Notes under the pieces: model-generated
Database searches by the model: none
The model's input: only the letters and a program-made list of their open reading frames with translations
What the model was told of the DNA's origin: nothing
NCBI RefSeq assembly: GCF_013372145.1
Contig: NZ_CP053827.1
Coordinates: 992,001-1,056,000, forward strand
Source: Campylobacter hyointestinalis subsp. hyointestinalis
GTDB lineage: Bacteria; Campylobacterota; Campylobacteria; Campylobacterales; Campylobacteraceae
DNA: 64,000 nucleotides
Direction: 5' to 3'
Translations under genes and position numbers: made by a program
Shown: positions 1 to 8,942 of the stretch, in pieces
Numbering within the stretch: position 1 is the first letter of the stretch
Layout: each line of letters starts with the position of its first letter

Positions 1-1386
1 GATAAGCTAAATGAGGGCTGGGATGTGCTAAATCTATTTGATATAGTGCGTTTAGGCTCAGCCGTAATCAAAAATAGCTCAAAAACAACCACCAAAGAAG
101 CCCAACTAATAGGTCGTGGAGCTAGATACTATCCCTTTGGCAAAGGCGAAGAGAGATATAAACGAAAATATGATGATAAGCAATTTAGCGAGCTTACAAT
201 GCTAGAGCGCCTTAGCTATCACGCTTTAAATGATGTAGAGTATATCCAAAAGATAAGAAATGAGCTCAAAGAACAAGGCCTAATAGACAAAGACAAGGGT
301 ATTACAGAGCTAAAACCTAGCCAAAAAGCCAAATCAATCACAGATAAAAATGAAATTTTTTATGTGAGTAATGAAAAAATATTTTTAGATAAAATCTCTC
401 TTTTTAACAAAGAGAATTTCAAAATAGCCTTAGAGACAATCAAAATACCATATATAGGGCATAAAATTAGCAATAACGAAGAGAAATTTGATGGTGTTGA
501 AGAGCTAAATACAAATTCCCAAAAAGTCTTTAAAATAGGTGATAAAATCGAATACAAAATCTTTGCTAAAGCTATGAATATTTTGCAAATAGGCATAAAT
601 AAGCTAAAAATCTATGATGAGAGCTTAAAAAGCAAAGTGGAATTTTACAGCGATATCATCGCACCGCTAAATTTGGTATTTAATAAAAATCAAGATTTTA
701 CAGACCCAAAAATACGGCTAGAAATTGCCAAATATATCCTTAATTGCTACAAAGATGAGCTAAATAAAGAGAGCAAAAACTTTGAAATAACTGAATTTAA
801 AGCTCAAAAATTAGCTAGTATCGGCAGTAGAAAAATAGTCAAAAATGTAGAGTATAATGAAAATAATGAGCCAATTTTTAAAAATATAAATAATAGCCCA
901 TATGAGTGGCTTTACTATGATAAATTCTCTACTGATAGTGATTTAGAAAGAGAGTTTTTAGACTTTATAGAAGAGAACAAAGAGAGAATCAACGCCAAAT
1001 TTAGCGAGTGGATAATTATGCGTAATGAGGGCTTTGAGGAGTTTAAAATTTATGATAATAGAGTGGATTTGCCTACTTATGGCGAGGGTTTTGAGCCTGA
1101 TTTTATATTTTTTGGTAAGCCAAAAGAGCATACAAGCACAGACCATCTATCAGCGCAAATAATAATAGAAAGCAAAGGCGATGTGTATTATCCAAAAGAT
1201 AAATGGAAAGAAGATTTTATCTTAGATGGGAAGATTTTAAACAACAAAGTATTTAAAGCTACGAAAGATTTTGATAGACAAATAGAGCTTAAAGTCTATG
1301 CTTTGCCATTTTTCCTTGATGAGAATAAAGATAAGGATAAAAATATAAAATTCAAAAGGCAATTTGATGAATTTTTTAAAATTTAG
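1..1386 (+). CDS. Type III restriction enzyme Res subunit, C-terminal part (cut by window edge)
   Basis: The reading frame is open from base 1, so the gene starts to the left and 461 residues of its C-terminal part are seen. The visible part opens with the helicase segment LNEGWDVLNLFDIVRL, followed by motif VI (QLIGRGARYYP, near base 103), both typical of the SF2 translocase of type III restriction enzymes. Near bases 1093-1180 there is a PD-(D/E)xK nuclease pattern (EPDF, then IIIESKGD), the usual C-terminal cleavage domain. Res works with a Mod methyltransferase that gives sequence recognition; mod would be expected to the left, outside the window. No frameshift is visible in this part. 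The stop codon is TAG at 1384-1386. Confidence 0.88.
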   Translation, partial: DKLNEGWDVLNLFDIVRLGSAVIKNSSKTTTKEAQLIGRGARYYPFGKGEERYKRKYDDKQFSELTMLERLSYHALNDVEYIQKIRNELKEQGLIDKDKGITELKPSQKAKSITDKNEIFYVSNEKIFLDKISLFNKENFKIALETIKIPYIGHKISNNEEKFDGVEELNTNSQKVFKIGDKIEYKIFAKAMNILQIGINKLKIYDESLKSKVEFYSDIIAPLNLVFNKNQDFTDPKIRLEIAKYILNCYKDELNKESKNFEITEFKAQKLASIGSRKIVKNVEYNENNEPIFKNINNSPYEWLYYDKFSTDSDLEREFLDFIEENKERINAKFSEWIIMRNEGFEEFKIYDNRVDLPTYGEGFEPDFIFFGKPKEHTSTDHLSAQIIIESKGDVYYPKDKWKEDFILDGKILNNKVFKATKDFDRQIELKVYALPFFLDENKDKDKNIKFKRQFDEFFKI

Positions 1387-1463
1387 GATAGAATTTGTTA
1401 TGTATTTGTATTTTATAGTAAATTTATTGCTATTAGCTCAAACAAAAAATAGACAAAGTCGCT

Positions 1464-1488
1464 AAAAAGAGCTCAAATAGAGCTTTTT
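1464..1488. terminator. Hairpin terminator between res and the glycosylase gene
   Basis: The arms AGCTC and GAGCT are separated by AAATA and extended outward by a G-T wobble and an AAAA/TTTT run. Each strand ends in a T-tract, so it can serve both convergent genes. A second inverted repeat (TAGATTA at 1507-1513, TAATCTA at 1527-1533) lies closer to the minus-strand gene. The rest of the 211-bp gap shows nothing else. Confidence 0.6.
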
Positions 1489-1597
1489 GCTATATTTTAT
1501 TAAATTTAGATTATGCTTTTTAGTTTTAATCTAGCTCTTTTATAAATCATAATTAAAATATATTTAAAAACAACAATGAGCTATTATGCGATAAATA

Positions 1598-2263
1598 TTA
1601 AAGCAAATTTTTTAGTGCTTTTTTTGCTTTTTCATCAAAATTTCCAGCTTTAAAATGAGTTTTACAAAACTCAACTATAAGCCCGTGATAACGAGCAAAA
1701 AGCTCATTGTCACTTACAGAGCCTACTACTTTATAAACAGCGTTTCTATCGATATCTTCTAGCCACTGCCTAGCTTCATCATAACTCTCAAAAGTAAAAT
1801 CCAAAAACTCAAATATCCTAAGCGTGTATTTATCCACCACCATTATATCACGCGAACAAGCATAACAAAGTATGCTATCAACACTCTCAAAACCCAAACC
1901 TTTTTGAGAGATCAGCCATTTTCTGCTGACATTTTTCATAAATTCCTCAAATGAGCCAAATTTATCCAAAATATTTTTACAAAGCATACTTAGCCTTTTG
2001 GCTTTCGTATTATAAAATCCACTTGGCTTTATCAAATTCGCTAAACTTGGTTCGCTTAAATTTGCCACGTCTTCAAGGCTTTGAACACCTGCATTTTTTA
2101 AATTTACAAAAGACTTCTCTACATTTTCCCATTTTGTATTTTGAGTTAAAACAGCTCCGATGACGACCCAAAATGTACTAAACTCTGGCCACCAAAACGG
2201 ATTTGCATTAAAGTCAAATATCACATCTTTATCCAAAACTAAAAACAGATCCTCACTTCTCAA
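1598..2263 (-). CDS. 3-methyladenine DNA glycosylase, MagIII type (HhH-GPD family)
   Basis: It removes alkylated purines, mainly 3-methyladenine, in base-excision repair. The protein follows the H. pylori MagIII pattern closely: an early WW-containing segment, then GAVLTQNTKW, PSGFYNTKAKRL, the helix-hairpin-helix QKGLGFESVDSILCYAC and the VVDKY segment carrying the catalytic Asp. The C-terminal four-cysteine iron-sulfur loop of endonuclease III is absent, as in MagIII, so I do not call it Nth. At about 221 residues it has the usual length. A GTG at 2269 lies directly on the AGGA of the ribosome site. The TTG two codons later (2263) has AGGAG five bases upstream and is preferred. It overlaps the end of the upstream DUF815 gene, which suggests coupling. 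Confidence 0.85.
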   Translation of the reverse strand: MRSEDLFLVLDKDVIFDFNANPFWWPEFSTFWVVIGAVLTQNTKWENVEKSFVNLKNAGVQSLEDVANLSEPSLANLIKPSGFYNTKAKRLSMLCKNILDKFGSFEEFMKNVSRKWLISQKGLGFESVDSILCYACSRDIMVVDKYTLRIFEFLDFTFESYDEARQWLEDIDRNAVYKVVGSVSDNELFARYHGLIVEFCKTHFKAGNFDEKAKKALKNLL

Positions 2264-2999
2264 ACTCACTCCTAACTGATAGCCAAAACTGCTTTGCGCT
2301 TCTAGCGCTTCTTACGCCTTTTGATGAAGCGTAAATAAGAGCTTCTTTTCTTAACCACTCTTTATCTACATCTATATCTTTAAAATAGCTATCAACTACG
2401 TCAAGATACTCAGATACTTCCATCTCATAAAAGCTTATATGAAGACCGAATCTATCTGCTAAGCTTAAACTTTCTCTATTATGCTCTTTTTCTATTATAT
2501 AATTTTCGTGGTTTTTTTCACTTTTTATGATGTGCTTTCTATTGCTTGTAGCATAAAAAATTGCATTTTTTGGTGGAGCTTGAATACTTCCTTCAAGCAG
2601 CTTTTTAAGCTCTCCTAGAGTTTTATCACTAGTTTCAAAGCTAAAATCGTCGCAAAATATTATAAATTTAAAACGTTTTTTATCTCTTATCTTGTCTAAA
2701 ACCTTATATAAATTTACGAGTTCAAATTTGCTGATCTCTATCAATCTTAAATTCCTATCCATAAATTTACAAAATACAGCCCTAACAAGGCTTGATTTCC
2801 CACAACCCATTTCACCCCATAAAAGCGCGTGATTTGCACCTTTATCATCTATAAAATTTAAAGTATTTTTGATAAGCTCGTCTTTTTGTCTATCTATGCT
2901 TACAAGTTCATTTAGATCACTGATTAATATATCTTTTATAGGTTTTAGTTTTCCATCTCTTAAAGTGGCGGCTTTAGTCTTTTTCCAGTCTATCTTCAA
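2253..2999 (-). CDS. DUF815-type AAA ATPase
   Basis: A cytoplasmic P-loop ATPase of the DUF815 family, whose biochemical role is not established. Visible are Walker A (GEMGCGKSS, about residues 62-70), a Walker B-like segment IIFCDDFSF near residue 113, the sensor-like YATSNRKHI near 150, and SLADRFGLHISF, all diagnostic of the family. The length of 248 residues is normal for the compact form. The start is TTG at 2999, with AAGGAG five bases upstream; no ATG gives as good a fit. It lies 15 bp downstream of the SprA-like gene and overlaps the MagIII glycosylase gene, so it is probably the penultimate gene of this minus-strand operon. A link to DNA repair is only suggested by its neighbours. 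Confidence 0.8.
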   Translation of the reverse strand: MKIDWKKTKAATLRDGKLKPIKDILISDLNELVSIDRQKDELIKNTLNFIDDKGANHALLWGEMGCGKSSLVRAVFCKFMDRNLRLIEISKFELVNLYKVLDKIRDKKRFKFIIFCDDFSFETSDKTLGELKKLLEGSIQAPPKNAIFYATSNRKHIIKSEKNHENYIIEKEHNRESLSLADRFGLHISFYEMEVSEYLDVVDSYFKDIDVDKEWLRKEALIYASSKGVRSARSAKQFWLSVRSEFEK

Positions 3000-3014
3000 A
3001 ATATCTCCTTTACC

Positions 3015-3620
3015 CTAAAATAATCCGATAACAGTTGGGATATACGTATTTTGCTCATATGGATTTTTAGTACTGTTTTTACTATTTGAGTTAGTAGTAG
3101 AGCCATTACTTTCATTATTGTTGCTATCTTGCTGAACTTGTTGCATCTGAGCCTTAGCAGAAACTTCCATACTAGCCGCATTTGCTGCTATTTTAAGGTC
3201 TGCTGGACTAGGACTAGATGGAGCCAAAGCGGCTCGTTTTATCTGCTGTGCTTTTTGGATAGTTTCTTCTGGGGTTTTACCTGGGCTAGTATCTATCCCA
3301 ACTTCGCCACCCACGGCATACATTTTTGAATCAGGTCCTTTTTGATACGTAAAATCTGCTCCGCTAGTAAGCCCAGCGCCTGCTGCCATATGTGAAGCTT
3401 CGTGAGTTCTGACCTCAGAGTCTCGTTGCTGCAATTTTGCTACTTGGAGCTTTTCTTCGTCGCTTAGCTGAGTGATATTTTTTTTATCTTTATTATCATT
3501 TTTACTAGAAGAATCATCGCTAGTTTGACTAGTTTTTACAGTATCTTCTTTATCACTACTATTTTTAGTGCCATAATCCAAATAAGGGCTAGTAGTAGAA
3601 AAAGAATTTCCTATGATCAC
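3015..3620 (-). CDS. SprA-related putative metalloprotease
   Basis: A 201-residue protein with a Ser/Thr/Asn-rich N-terminal half and a conserved core. The core carries RTHEASHMAAGAG (an HExxH-like zinc site, near residue 72), then YAVGGEVGID, and an Ala-rich stretch ending in AANAASMEVSAKAQ. This is the SprA-related family, annotated in Campylobacter as a putative metalloprotease. The substrate is unknown and I see no signal peptide. Its GTG start overlaps the mfd stop codon (GTGA) and AAGGA lies about nine bases upstream. The low-complexity ends, including an Asn/Ser-rich C-terminus, look disordered. The zinc motif and family are seen; the protease activity is inferred from the motif. Confidence 0.75.
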   Translation of the reverse strand: MIIGNSFSTTSPYLDYGTKNSSDKEDTVKTSQTSDDSSSKNDNKDKKNITQLSDEEKLQVAKLQQRDSEVRTHEASHMAAGAGLTSGADFTYQKGPDSKMYAVGGEVGIDTSPGKTPEETIQKAQQIKRAALAPSSPSPADLKIAANAASMEVSAKAQMQQVQQDSNNNESNGSTTNSNSKNSTKNPYEQNTYIPTVIGLF

Positions 3621-6571
3621 GTTTTATTTTTCCTTAGATAAGCTAAAATTTCAGCTAGCAAATCATCGTCGTCCTTGCTGCGTGATTTTAAAATCACTTT
3701 AGTATCATCATTTTTTGTAAGAGCAATATTTTGTTCGTAATTGCTTATAGCCTTAAAACCTTGCTTGCTTGCCAAAATTTTTATAATAATTATATCTAAA
3801 AACTGCTTTGTATATATATCTAATTTACCAAATCTATCTTCTATCTCAGCGCCTATCTCATAGACTTCATTTATCTCTTCGCATTTACTAAGACGCCTAT
3901 AAAGCTCTAGCCTTAGTCTGTCTTCGCTTATAAGATCACTGTTTAAAAACGCATTTACGCTAAGTTTTAGATCTATATCTTTGAGCTCAAATGTTTTTTT
4001 ATTTAAAAGCGAGTTTATCTCATCTTCAAGCATTTTTAAATACAGAGAATAACCTATAGCTTCTATGTGCCCACTTTGAGCTTCTCCTACTAAATTTCCA
4101 CCGCCTCTGATCTCTAAATCATGATAAGCTAGCAATGAACCAGATCCTAAAAACGAATTACTCTCAAGCGCCACTAGTCTTTTTATAGCATCGCTACTAA
4201 GACTAGCTTTGTCTTGCACTAAGAAATAACAATATCCTTGAACACTGCTTCTACCGACTCTTCCTCTTAGTTGATGAAGGTCTGCCATACCAAATTTATT
4301 TGCATCGTCGATGATGATAGTATTTGCATTTGGAAGATGTATCCCGCTCTCAACTATGCTCGTACAAAGCAAAACATCATACTTTTTATCAGCGAATTTT
4401 ATCATCTCGTCTTCTGTGGTTTTTGCATCTATTTTACTATGAAGCGTCAAAATCTTTAAATTTGGCATCAAAGCTTTTAGCTCTGCTTCCACGCCACTCA
4501 TATCTTTTATCAAATTATGCACATAAAAAACTTGTCCGCCACGTCTGATCTCTCTTAAGATTATCTCTTTTATGAGTTTTTCATCCCACTGCTTTACAAA
4601 TGTTCTAACATCTTGCCTATCAAGTGGTGGAGTTAAAAGCGTAGAGTAGCTTTTGACTGAGCTCAAAGCCATATTTAAACTTCTTGGAATCGGAGTTGCT
4701 GACATAGAAAGTATATGAGAATGCTCGCTGACTTCTTTTAACTTCTCTTTTTGTTTAACGCCAAATTTATGCTCCTCATCTATGATGATAAGCCCCAAAT
4801 TTTTAGCTTTTAAAGATAATAAAGCGTGAGTTCCGATAACCACCATCGGTTTTGAACCCTCTAAATCTTTTATAATAAGCGATTTTTCCTTTGGATTAGT
4901 AAAACGATCAAGCCTTCTAACATCTATATCAAATTTACTTAAACGCTCTTTTAAGCTTTTGAAATGCTGAGAACTAAGCAGTGTAGTAGGCACGAAAAAT
5001 AGAGCTTGATAACCACTTTTTACACATAGATAAATAGCATTCATCGCGACTTCAGTCTTACCAAAACCGACATCTCCACTAAGAAGCCTATCCATAACAC
5101 GACCACTTTTTAAATCATTTTCTATATCATTTATGGCTTTTTCTTGATCACTAGTATAAGTAAATCCAGCACTTAGCTTAAAATCGTAATATCCTTTGCT
5201 AGAGTTAAATTTAACCGCTTCTATGAGCTCTCTTTTTGCTGCTAAAGATATGATCTTGCTAGCTATGATAAATAGTTTTTCCCTGACCTTTTCTTTGATC
5301 TTAGCAAAACTAGCTTTTCCTAGTCTATCAATAGCAACGACCGAACCGCTTCCTGCAATGTAGCGATCTATCATATTTAGATGTTCAACTGGTAAAAGAA
5401 GCCTATCATCATTTTGATAAGCGATAACCACAAACTCTTTTTTGCTACCTAAAACGGTGATGAGCTCAAGCCCTAAAAACTTACCTATACCATACTCACT
5501 ATGCACAACAAAATCATCTTTTTTTAGCTCATCTATTACTAAACTAGCCTTTTTTACGCGCTGCCTTTTTTCATATGAATTTAGCGAAACTATAAGTTCA
5601 TTGCTACTGATCACATTTAATACTAAAGGGCTTATCTTAAGAGAAACATTACTAAAGTGGGTCAAATTTAGAGCATTGAAACTACTCTCGTTTTTGCTAA
5701 GTATGGTTATTTTTTTGTCACTATGAAACTGAATCAAATCACTATTTATACTGACTTCTAAATCTTTGAAATGCTTTGGTTCGGGCAATTTCGCAACTGA
5801 ATTTAAAAAACTTAAATCTTTATCAAAAATGCCATCAGTATCCAAATTCCCTGCTAAAATACATTTGAAATTTTCAAAATAATCAATAAATCCATCTATA
5901 ACCCAAAAACCAAATGAGTTGATATCATTTATCAAAGCATTTGACTGAAATGCCTCTGTTTTTTGACTCACTTCATCAAATTCATCTTTGCTAAGACTTG
6001 CTAAAAACGGAGTTATCTCTATACTTTCAAGCTCGTTTTTATCTGATTTTTGGCTACTAAGATCAAAAGTCCTTATGCTTTCTATAGTATCAATATCGAG
6101 CAATATCCTAAAAGGCTGATTTGCATCTACACTAAATATATCGATGATATCGCCACTGACTCTAACTTCGCCTTTGCTTTGAACGATATCTACAAAATTA
6201 TATCCAAAGCCTAGCAACTCATCTTTTAGTTCGTTTAAATTTATCTTATCAGCGAAACTAAGTTTTTTAGTTTTAAGGTGAGTTTTTGCCGGAAGTTTGT
6301 TTAAAAGAGTTCTTATAGGAGAGATCATAAGAGCGCCACCGCTCTTGTCTTTATAAAATTCGCTTAAAGTCTTACTGATCTCTAAAAGTTCGCTATTAAA
6401 AGCTCTTAGATCATCTCCTTTGACAGCTCTAAAATCAGGAAGAACGTAGCATTTTTTACCTGCAAAACTTGCGGCGTTGCTAGCTTTTAGTGCTTCTTTA
6501 TCATCATTTACTACTAAAATTTCATAATCGTTTTTTATCTCTTTGAAAAACTCATAAATCCTTGCTTGCAC
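3617..6571 (-). CDS. mfd: Transcription-repair coupling factor Mfd
   Basis: Mfd pushes RNA polymerase stalled at DNA damage off the template and recruits UvrA. The order of parts fits: an N-terminal UvrB-homology region, the RNA-polymerase-interacting (CarD-like) domain at about residues 345-400 (DFVVHSEYGIGKFLGLE), then the RecG-like translocase with Walker A GDVGFGKTE near 499, DEEH near 596, SMSATPIPRS, and GRVGRSS in motif VI, followed by the C-terminal TRCF domain. At 984 residues it is shorter than the E. coli protein but usual for Campylobacter. The start is GTG at 6571 with GAGG six bases upstream, inside the end of the bactofilin gene. H. pylori has the same mfd-ccmA-csd1 order. Confidence 0.97.
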   Translation of the reverse strand: MQARIYEFFKEIKNDYEILVVNDDKEALKASNAASFAGKKCYVLPDFRAVKGDDLRAFNSELLEISKTLSEFYKDKSGGALMISPIRTLLNKLPAKTHLKTKKLSFADKINLNELKDELLGFGYNFVDIVQSKGEVRVSGDIIDIFSVDANQPFRILLDIDTIESIRTFDLSSQKSDKNELESIEITPFLASLSKDEFDEVSQKTEAFQSNALINDINSFGFWVIDGFIDYFENFKCILAGNLDTDGIFDKDLSFLNSVAKLPEPKHFKDLEVSINSDLIQFHSDKKITILSKNESSFNALNLTHFSNVSLKISPLVLNVISSNELIVSLNSYEKRQRVKKASLVIDELKKDDFVVHSEYGIGKFLGLELITVLGSKKEFVVIAYQNDDRLLLPVEHLNMIDRYIAGSGSVVAIDRLGKASFAKIKEKVREKLFIIASKIISLAAKRELIEAVKFNSSKGYYDFKLSAGFTYTSDQEKAINDIENDLKSGRVMDRLLSGDVGFGKTEVAMNAIYLCVKSGYQALFFVPTTLLSSQHFKSLKERLSKFDIDVRRLDRFTNPKEKSLIIKDLEGSKPMVVIGTHALLSLKAKNLGLIIIDEEHKFGVKQKEKLKEVSEHSHILSMSATPIPRSLNMALSSVKSYSTLLTPPLDRQDVRTFVKQWDEKLIKEIILREIRRGGQVFYVHNLIKDMSGVEAELKALMPNLKILTLHSKIDAKTTEDEMIKFADKKYDVLLCTSIVESGIHLPNANTIIIDDANKFGMADLHQLRGRVGRSSVQGYCYFLVQDKASLSSDAIKRLVALESNSFLGSGSLLAYHDLEIRGGGNLVGEAQSGHIEAIGYSLYLKMLEDEINSLLNKKTFELKDIDLKLSVNAFLNSDLISEDRLRLELYRRLSKCEEINEVYEIGAEIEDRFGKLDIYTKQFLDIIIIKILASKQGFKAISNYEQNIALTKNDDTKVILKSRSKDDDDLLAEILAYLRKNKT

Positions 6572-6959
6572 TATTATCCTCGATAACTTCTAAATTTAAG
6601 GTCGCTTTTGAATGATCTTTTAATATGCTTTGTCCGCTAAACTTAGCACCGTTTTCTATGCTTAAATTTAAAGACGATATCTCTCCTTTTACGATTGCAC
6701 CACTTAGTATCTCGACGAACTCAGCGTCGATATTTCCCTCAAAGCAGCCATTTATGACGATTTTTTGTGCATATACGCTACCTATTATATTGCCACCTTT
6801 TCCGATAACTATAGTGCCATCACTATGCAAGATACCTTCGACTATACCATCAACGTGAAGCATCGAGTTTAGGTTTAACTCACCTTTTATATAGGCTCCA
6901 TTTGAGATTATTGTTGTTTGGGCATTAAAGTTGTTAGAGTGTTTACTAAAGACTGCCAT
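6552..6959 (-). CDS. Bactofilin (CcmA-like cytoskeletal protein)
   Basis: Bactofilins polymerise without nucleotide into a beta-helical scaffold that places peptidoglycan enzymes; H. pylori CcmA is needed for helical shape. The 135-residue protein has the family core of short repeating beta strands (IISNGAYIKGEL, LHVDGIVEG, IVIGKGGNIIGSVYAQ, FEGNIDAEFVEIL) with short flexible ends. It starts at ATG 6959, 52 bp inside the 3' end of the M23 peptidase gene in another frame. The core begins only about 15 residues later, so no shorter start is available. The 3' end overlaps the mfd start. Gene order points to a shape-determining role with the M23 enzyme. Confidence 0.9.
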   Translation of the reverse strand: MAVFSKHSNNFNAQTTIISNGAYIKGELNLNSMLHVDGIVEGILHSDGTIVIGKGGNIIGSVYAQKIVINGCFEGNIDAEFVEILSGAIVKGEISSLNLSIENGAKFSGQSILKDHSKATLNLEVIEDNSASKDL

Positions 6960-7795
6960 GATACTCTTTGCTCCTTGTTAAATATTTCTTCATAATTTTT
7001 ACTATTCCATTTTATAAAATTTATAGGGTCTAAAGGACGTTGAATAAATCTGATCTCATAATGCAAATGTGGCCCTGTGCTAAGTCCTGTATTTCCACTA
7101 TATCCTATTAAGTCGCCCTTTTTGACAAACTCGCCTTCTTTTACTACGTCTTTTCTGCTCATATGTGCAAAGCGTGTTTTAAAACCAAAATTGTGCTCTA
7201 TAATAACTAGATATCCAAAACCGCCGTTATTATACCCGGCAAACTCTATAACTCCATCTGCTGGAGCATAGATAGGGGTTCCTATATCAGCTCTTAGATC
7301 AACTCCTTGATGAAATTCTTTTTTGTTCAAAATCGGATGAGAACGCCACCCAAATTCCGCGCTAATACCATTTGATTTTATCACTTCTCCATTTGGTATC
7401 ATAGAAAACATAAGCTGCTTCTGAGAGCTAGTTAAAATCAGAGTTTCAAGCCTACTTTCCATAGTTATATTATTATCAGTATTAAGTCCTAACCGATCTT
7501 CAAGTAGAGCTATCTTATCTTCTATAGCTGCAAATTCTTCACTGCTAGCAGCTAGTTTTTCTTGCATTTTTTCATTTTCTAAAAATAGTTCGTTTTTTAT
7601 TTTAGTAAGCTCATCACGCTTTTGTTTTAAGCTATCCGTTTTATTTTCCAAATAACTTATATAGGCCAAGCCGATAAAAAAACTAACCACAGCTATAAGC
7701 ATGATATAAACAACGATCCTCTTTATAAGTTGGTGCAACAAATAGTTTTTAGAGCCGTTTATGTCGGTTATAGTTATTATAAATTTATTTTTCAA
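6908..7795 (-). CDS. M23 peptidoglycan endopeptidase, Csd1/Pgp3-like
   Basis: A membrane-anchored zinc peptidase that cuts peptidoglycan cross-links and helps set helical shape. Residues about 20-45 form one membrane segment and residues 55-110 a coiled coil. The LytM/M23 domain follows: HQGVDLRAD (first zinc ligands), GFGYLVIIEHNFGFKTRFAH, and GPHLHYEIRF (final HxH). The length of 295 residues and the position beside bactofilin, mfd and folC match H. pylori csd1 and, as I recall, C. jejuni pgp3. The start is TTG at 7795, with AAGGAAG just upstream, overlapping the folC end by 11 bp. The last 17 codons overlap the bactofilin gene. Confidence 0.9.
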   Translation of the reverse strand: MKNKFIITITDINGSKNYLLHQLIKRIVVYIMLIAVVSFFIGLAYISYLENKTDSLKQKRDELTKIKNELFLENEKMQEKLAASSEEFAAIEDKIALLEDRLGLNTDNNITMESRLETLILTSSQKQLMFSMIPNGEVIKSNGISAEFGWRSHPILNKKEFHQGVDLRADIGTPIYAPADGVIEFAGYNNGGFGYLVIIEHNFGFKTRFAHMSRKDVVKEGEFVKKGDLIGYSGNTGLSTGPHLHYEIRFIQRPLDPINFIKWNSKNYEEIFNKEQRVSWQSLVNTLTTLMPKQQ

Positions 7796-8942
7796 TCACT
7801 TCCTTTATAAAATGTTCCACTAATACAAAAGAGCCAAAAACAAGATAATCCTTATCTTTATCGATACGAGAAAATTTAGATACGCTTATGCCTAGGTTTT
7901 TAGCAATACCTTGTATTTTTGCACCGGCTAATTTTCGATCCAAACTTTCATACTCGTAAATCAAAACTTCGGTAATAATATCTTTTAGCTCATCAAAAAC
8001 AGCTTTTATATCCTTATCATCAAAAGCATTATAGATCAAACTCACTTTTTTAGTACCAAACTCAGCTTTCAAAGCTTTTGCTGCGTGAGCATTATGTCCT
8101 ACGTCTATAGTGATGTTTGGAGCTATTTTTTCGCATCTTCCTCTTAAACTTAAAGCATCTAAATTTAAAATAATCTCATCTAAACCTTGAACTCCTAAAA
8201 ACTTTGCGCTGTGATAAGCAAGATTTAAATTTGAAGCTAAAAAACTGGGTAAATTGAATTTAGAAGAGTATAAATTTACACTATTTTCTATGGCTTTTGG
8301 CGATAAGATAAGTTTAGTATTTTTTAAATTTGCAATCTTCTTGGCTAAATTTAAACATACAAAGTCTTCGCAGACAATGGCGAATTTATCCATAGAATTT
8401 AGTTTTGTAGTAGCTATGGCTTCTAAGCTATCTCCAAGCATAGCCGTATGGTCAAGACCAACGGGCGTAAAAACGCTAAGTTTTTTGCTAAAAACATTTG
8501 TCGCGTCAAACTCGCCTCCCATCCCTGCTTCGCATATAACTTCATCAAGTCCGCTAAATAAGACTGCTAAAAGCAACGTCGCCCATTCAAAATAGCTTAA
8601 CTCGGCAATAAACTTATCACCGTCTTTTACGGCTTTAAAATATAAAAGCAATTTTTCATGAGCCAACTCAAGCTCATCATCACTTACATTTTTTCCATTT
8701 ATCCAAAATCTTTCATTAAATTTAAAAATATGTGGACTCGTATAATGCCCTACTTTTTTTCCACTTTTTAGTAAAATTTGAGCTAAAAATCTTCCGGTGC
8801 TACCTTTACCGTTAGTTCCTACTATATGAATGACTTTTGGCAAGGAAAAATTGCTTTTTATGGCGTTAAATGCTTTTGGAAATCTTAAATAGTCAATCGT
8901 ATCATAATAAAGCGGTTTTGAGTTTAAAAAACTGTACATCAT
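7785..8942 (-). CDS. folC: Folylpolyglutamate / dihydrofolate synthase FolC
   Basis: It adds glutamate to dihydropteroate or folates, using ATP, in the cytoplasm. The 385-residue protein has the Mur-ligase-like P-loop HIVGTNGKGSTGRFL (about residues 39-52), the FNERFWINGK segment, the GGEFDATN motif of the family and SLRGRCEKI leading into the C-terminal domain with DVGHNAHAAKAL. The start is ATG 8942, whose first base is the last base of the cyclase stop codon (TGATG), so translation is probably coupled. At the 3' end it overlaps the TTG start of the M23 gene. Confidence 0.93.
   Translation of the reverse strand: MMYSFLNSKPLYYDTIDYLRFPKAFNAIKSNFSLPKVIHIVGTNGKGSTGRFLAQILLKSGKKVGHYTSPHIFKFNERFWINGKNVSDDELELAHEKLLLYFKAVKDGDKFIAELSYFEWATLLLAVLFSGLDEVICEAGMGGEFDATNVFSKKLSVFTPVGLDHTAMLGDSLEAIATTKLNSMDKFAIVCEDFVCLNLAKKIANLKNTKLILSPKAIENSVNLYSSKFNLPSFLASNLNLAYHSAKFLGVQGLDEIILNLDALSLRGRCEKIAPNITIDVGHNAHAAKALKAEFGTKKVSLIYNAFDDKDIKAVFDELKDIITEVLIYEYESLDRKLAGAKIQGIAKNLGISVSKFSRIDKDKDYLVFGSFVLVEHFIKEVIEK

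Noticed and set aside
1598-2269. Endonuclease III (Nth)
   Set aside because: The C-terminal iron-sulfur cysteines are absent and the sequence follows MagIII throughout.
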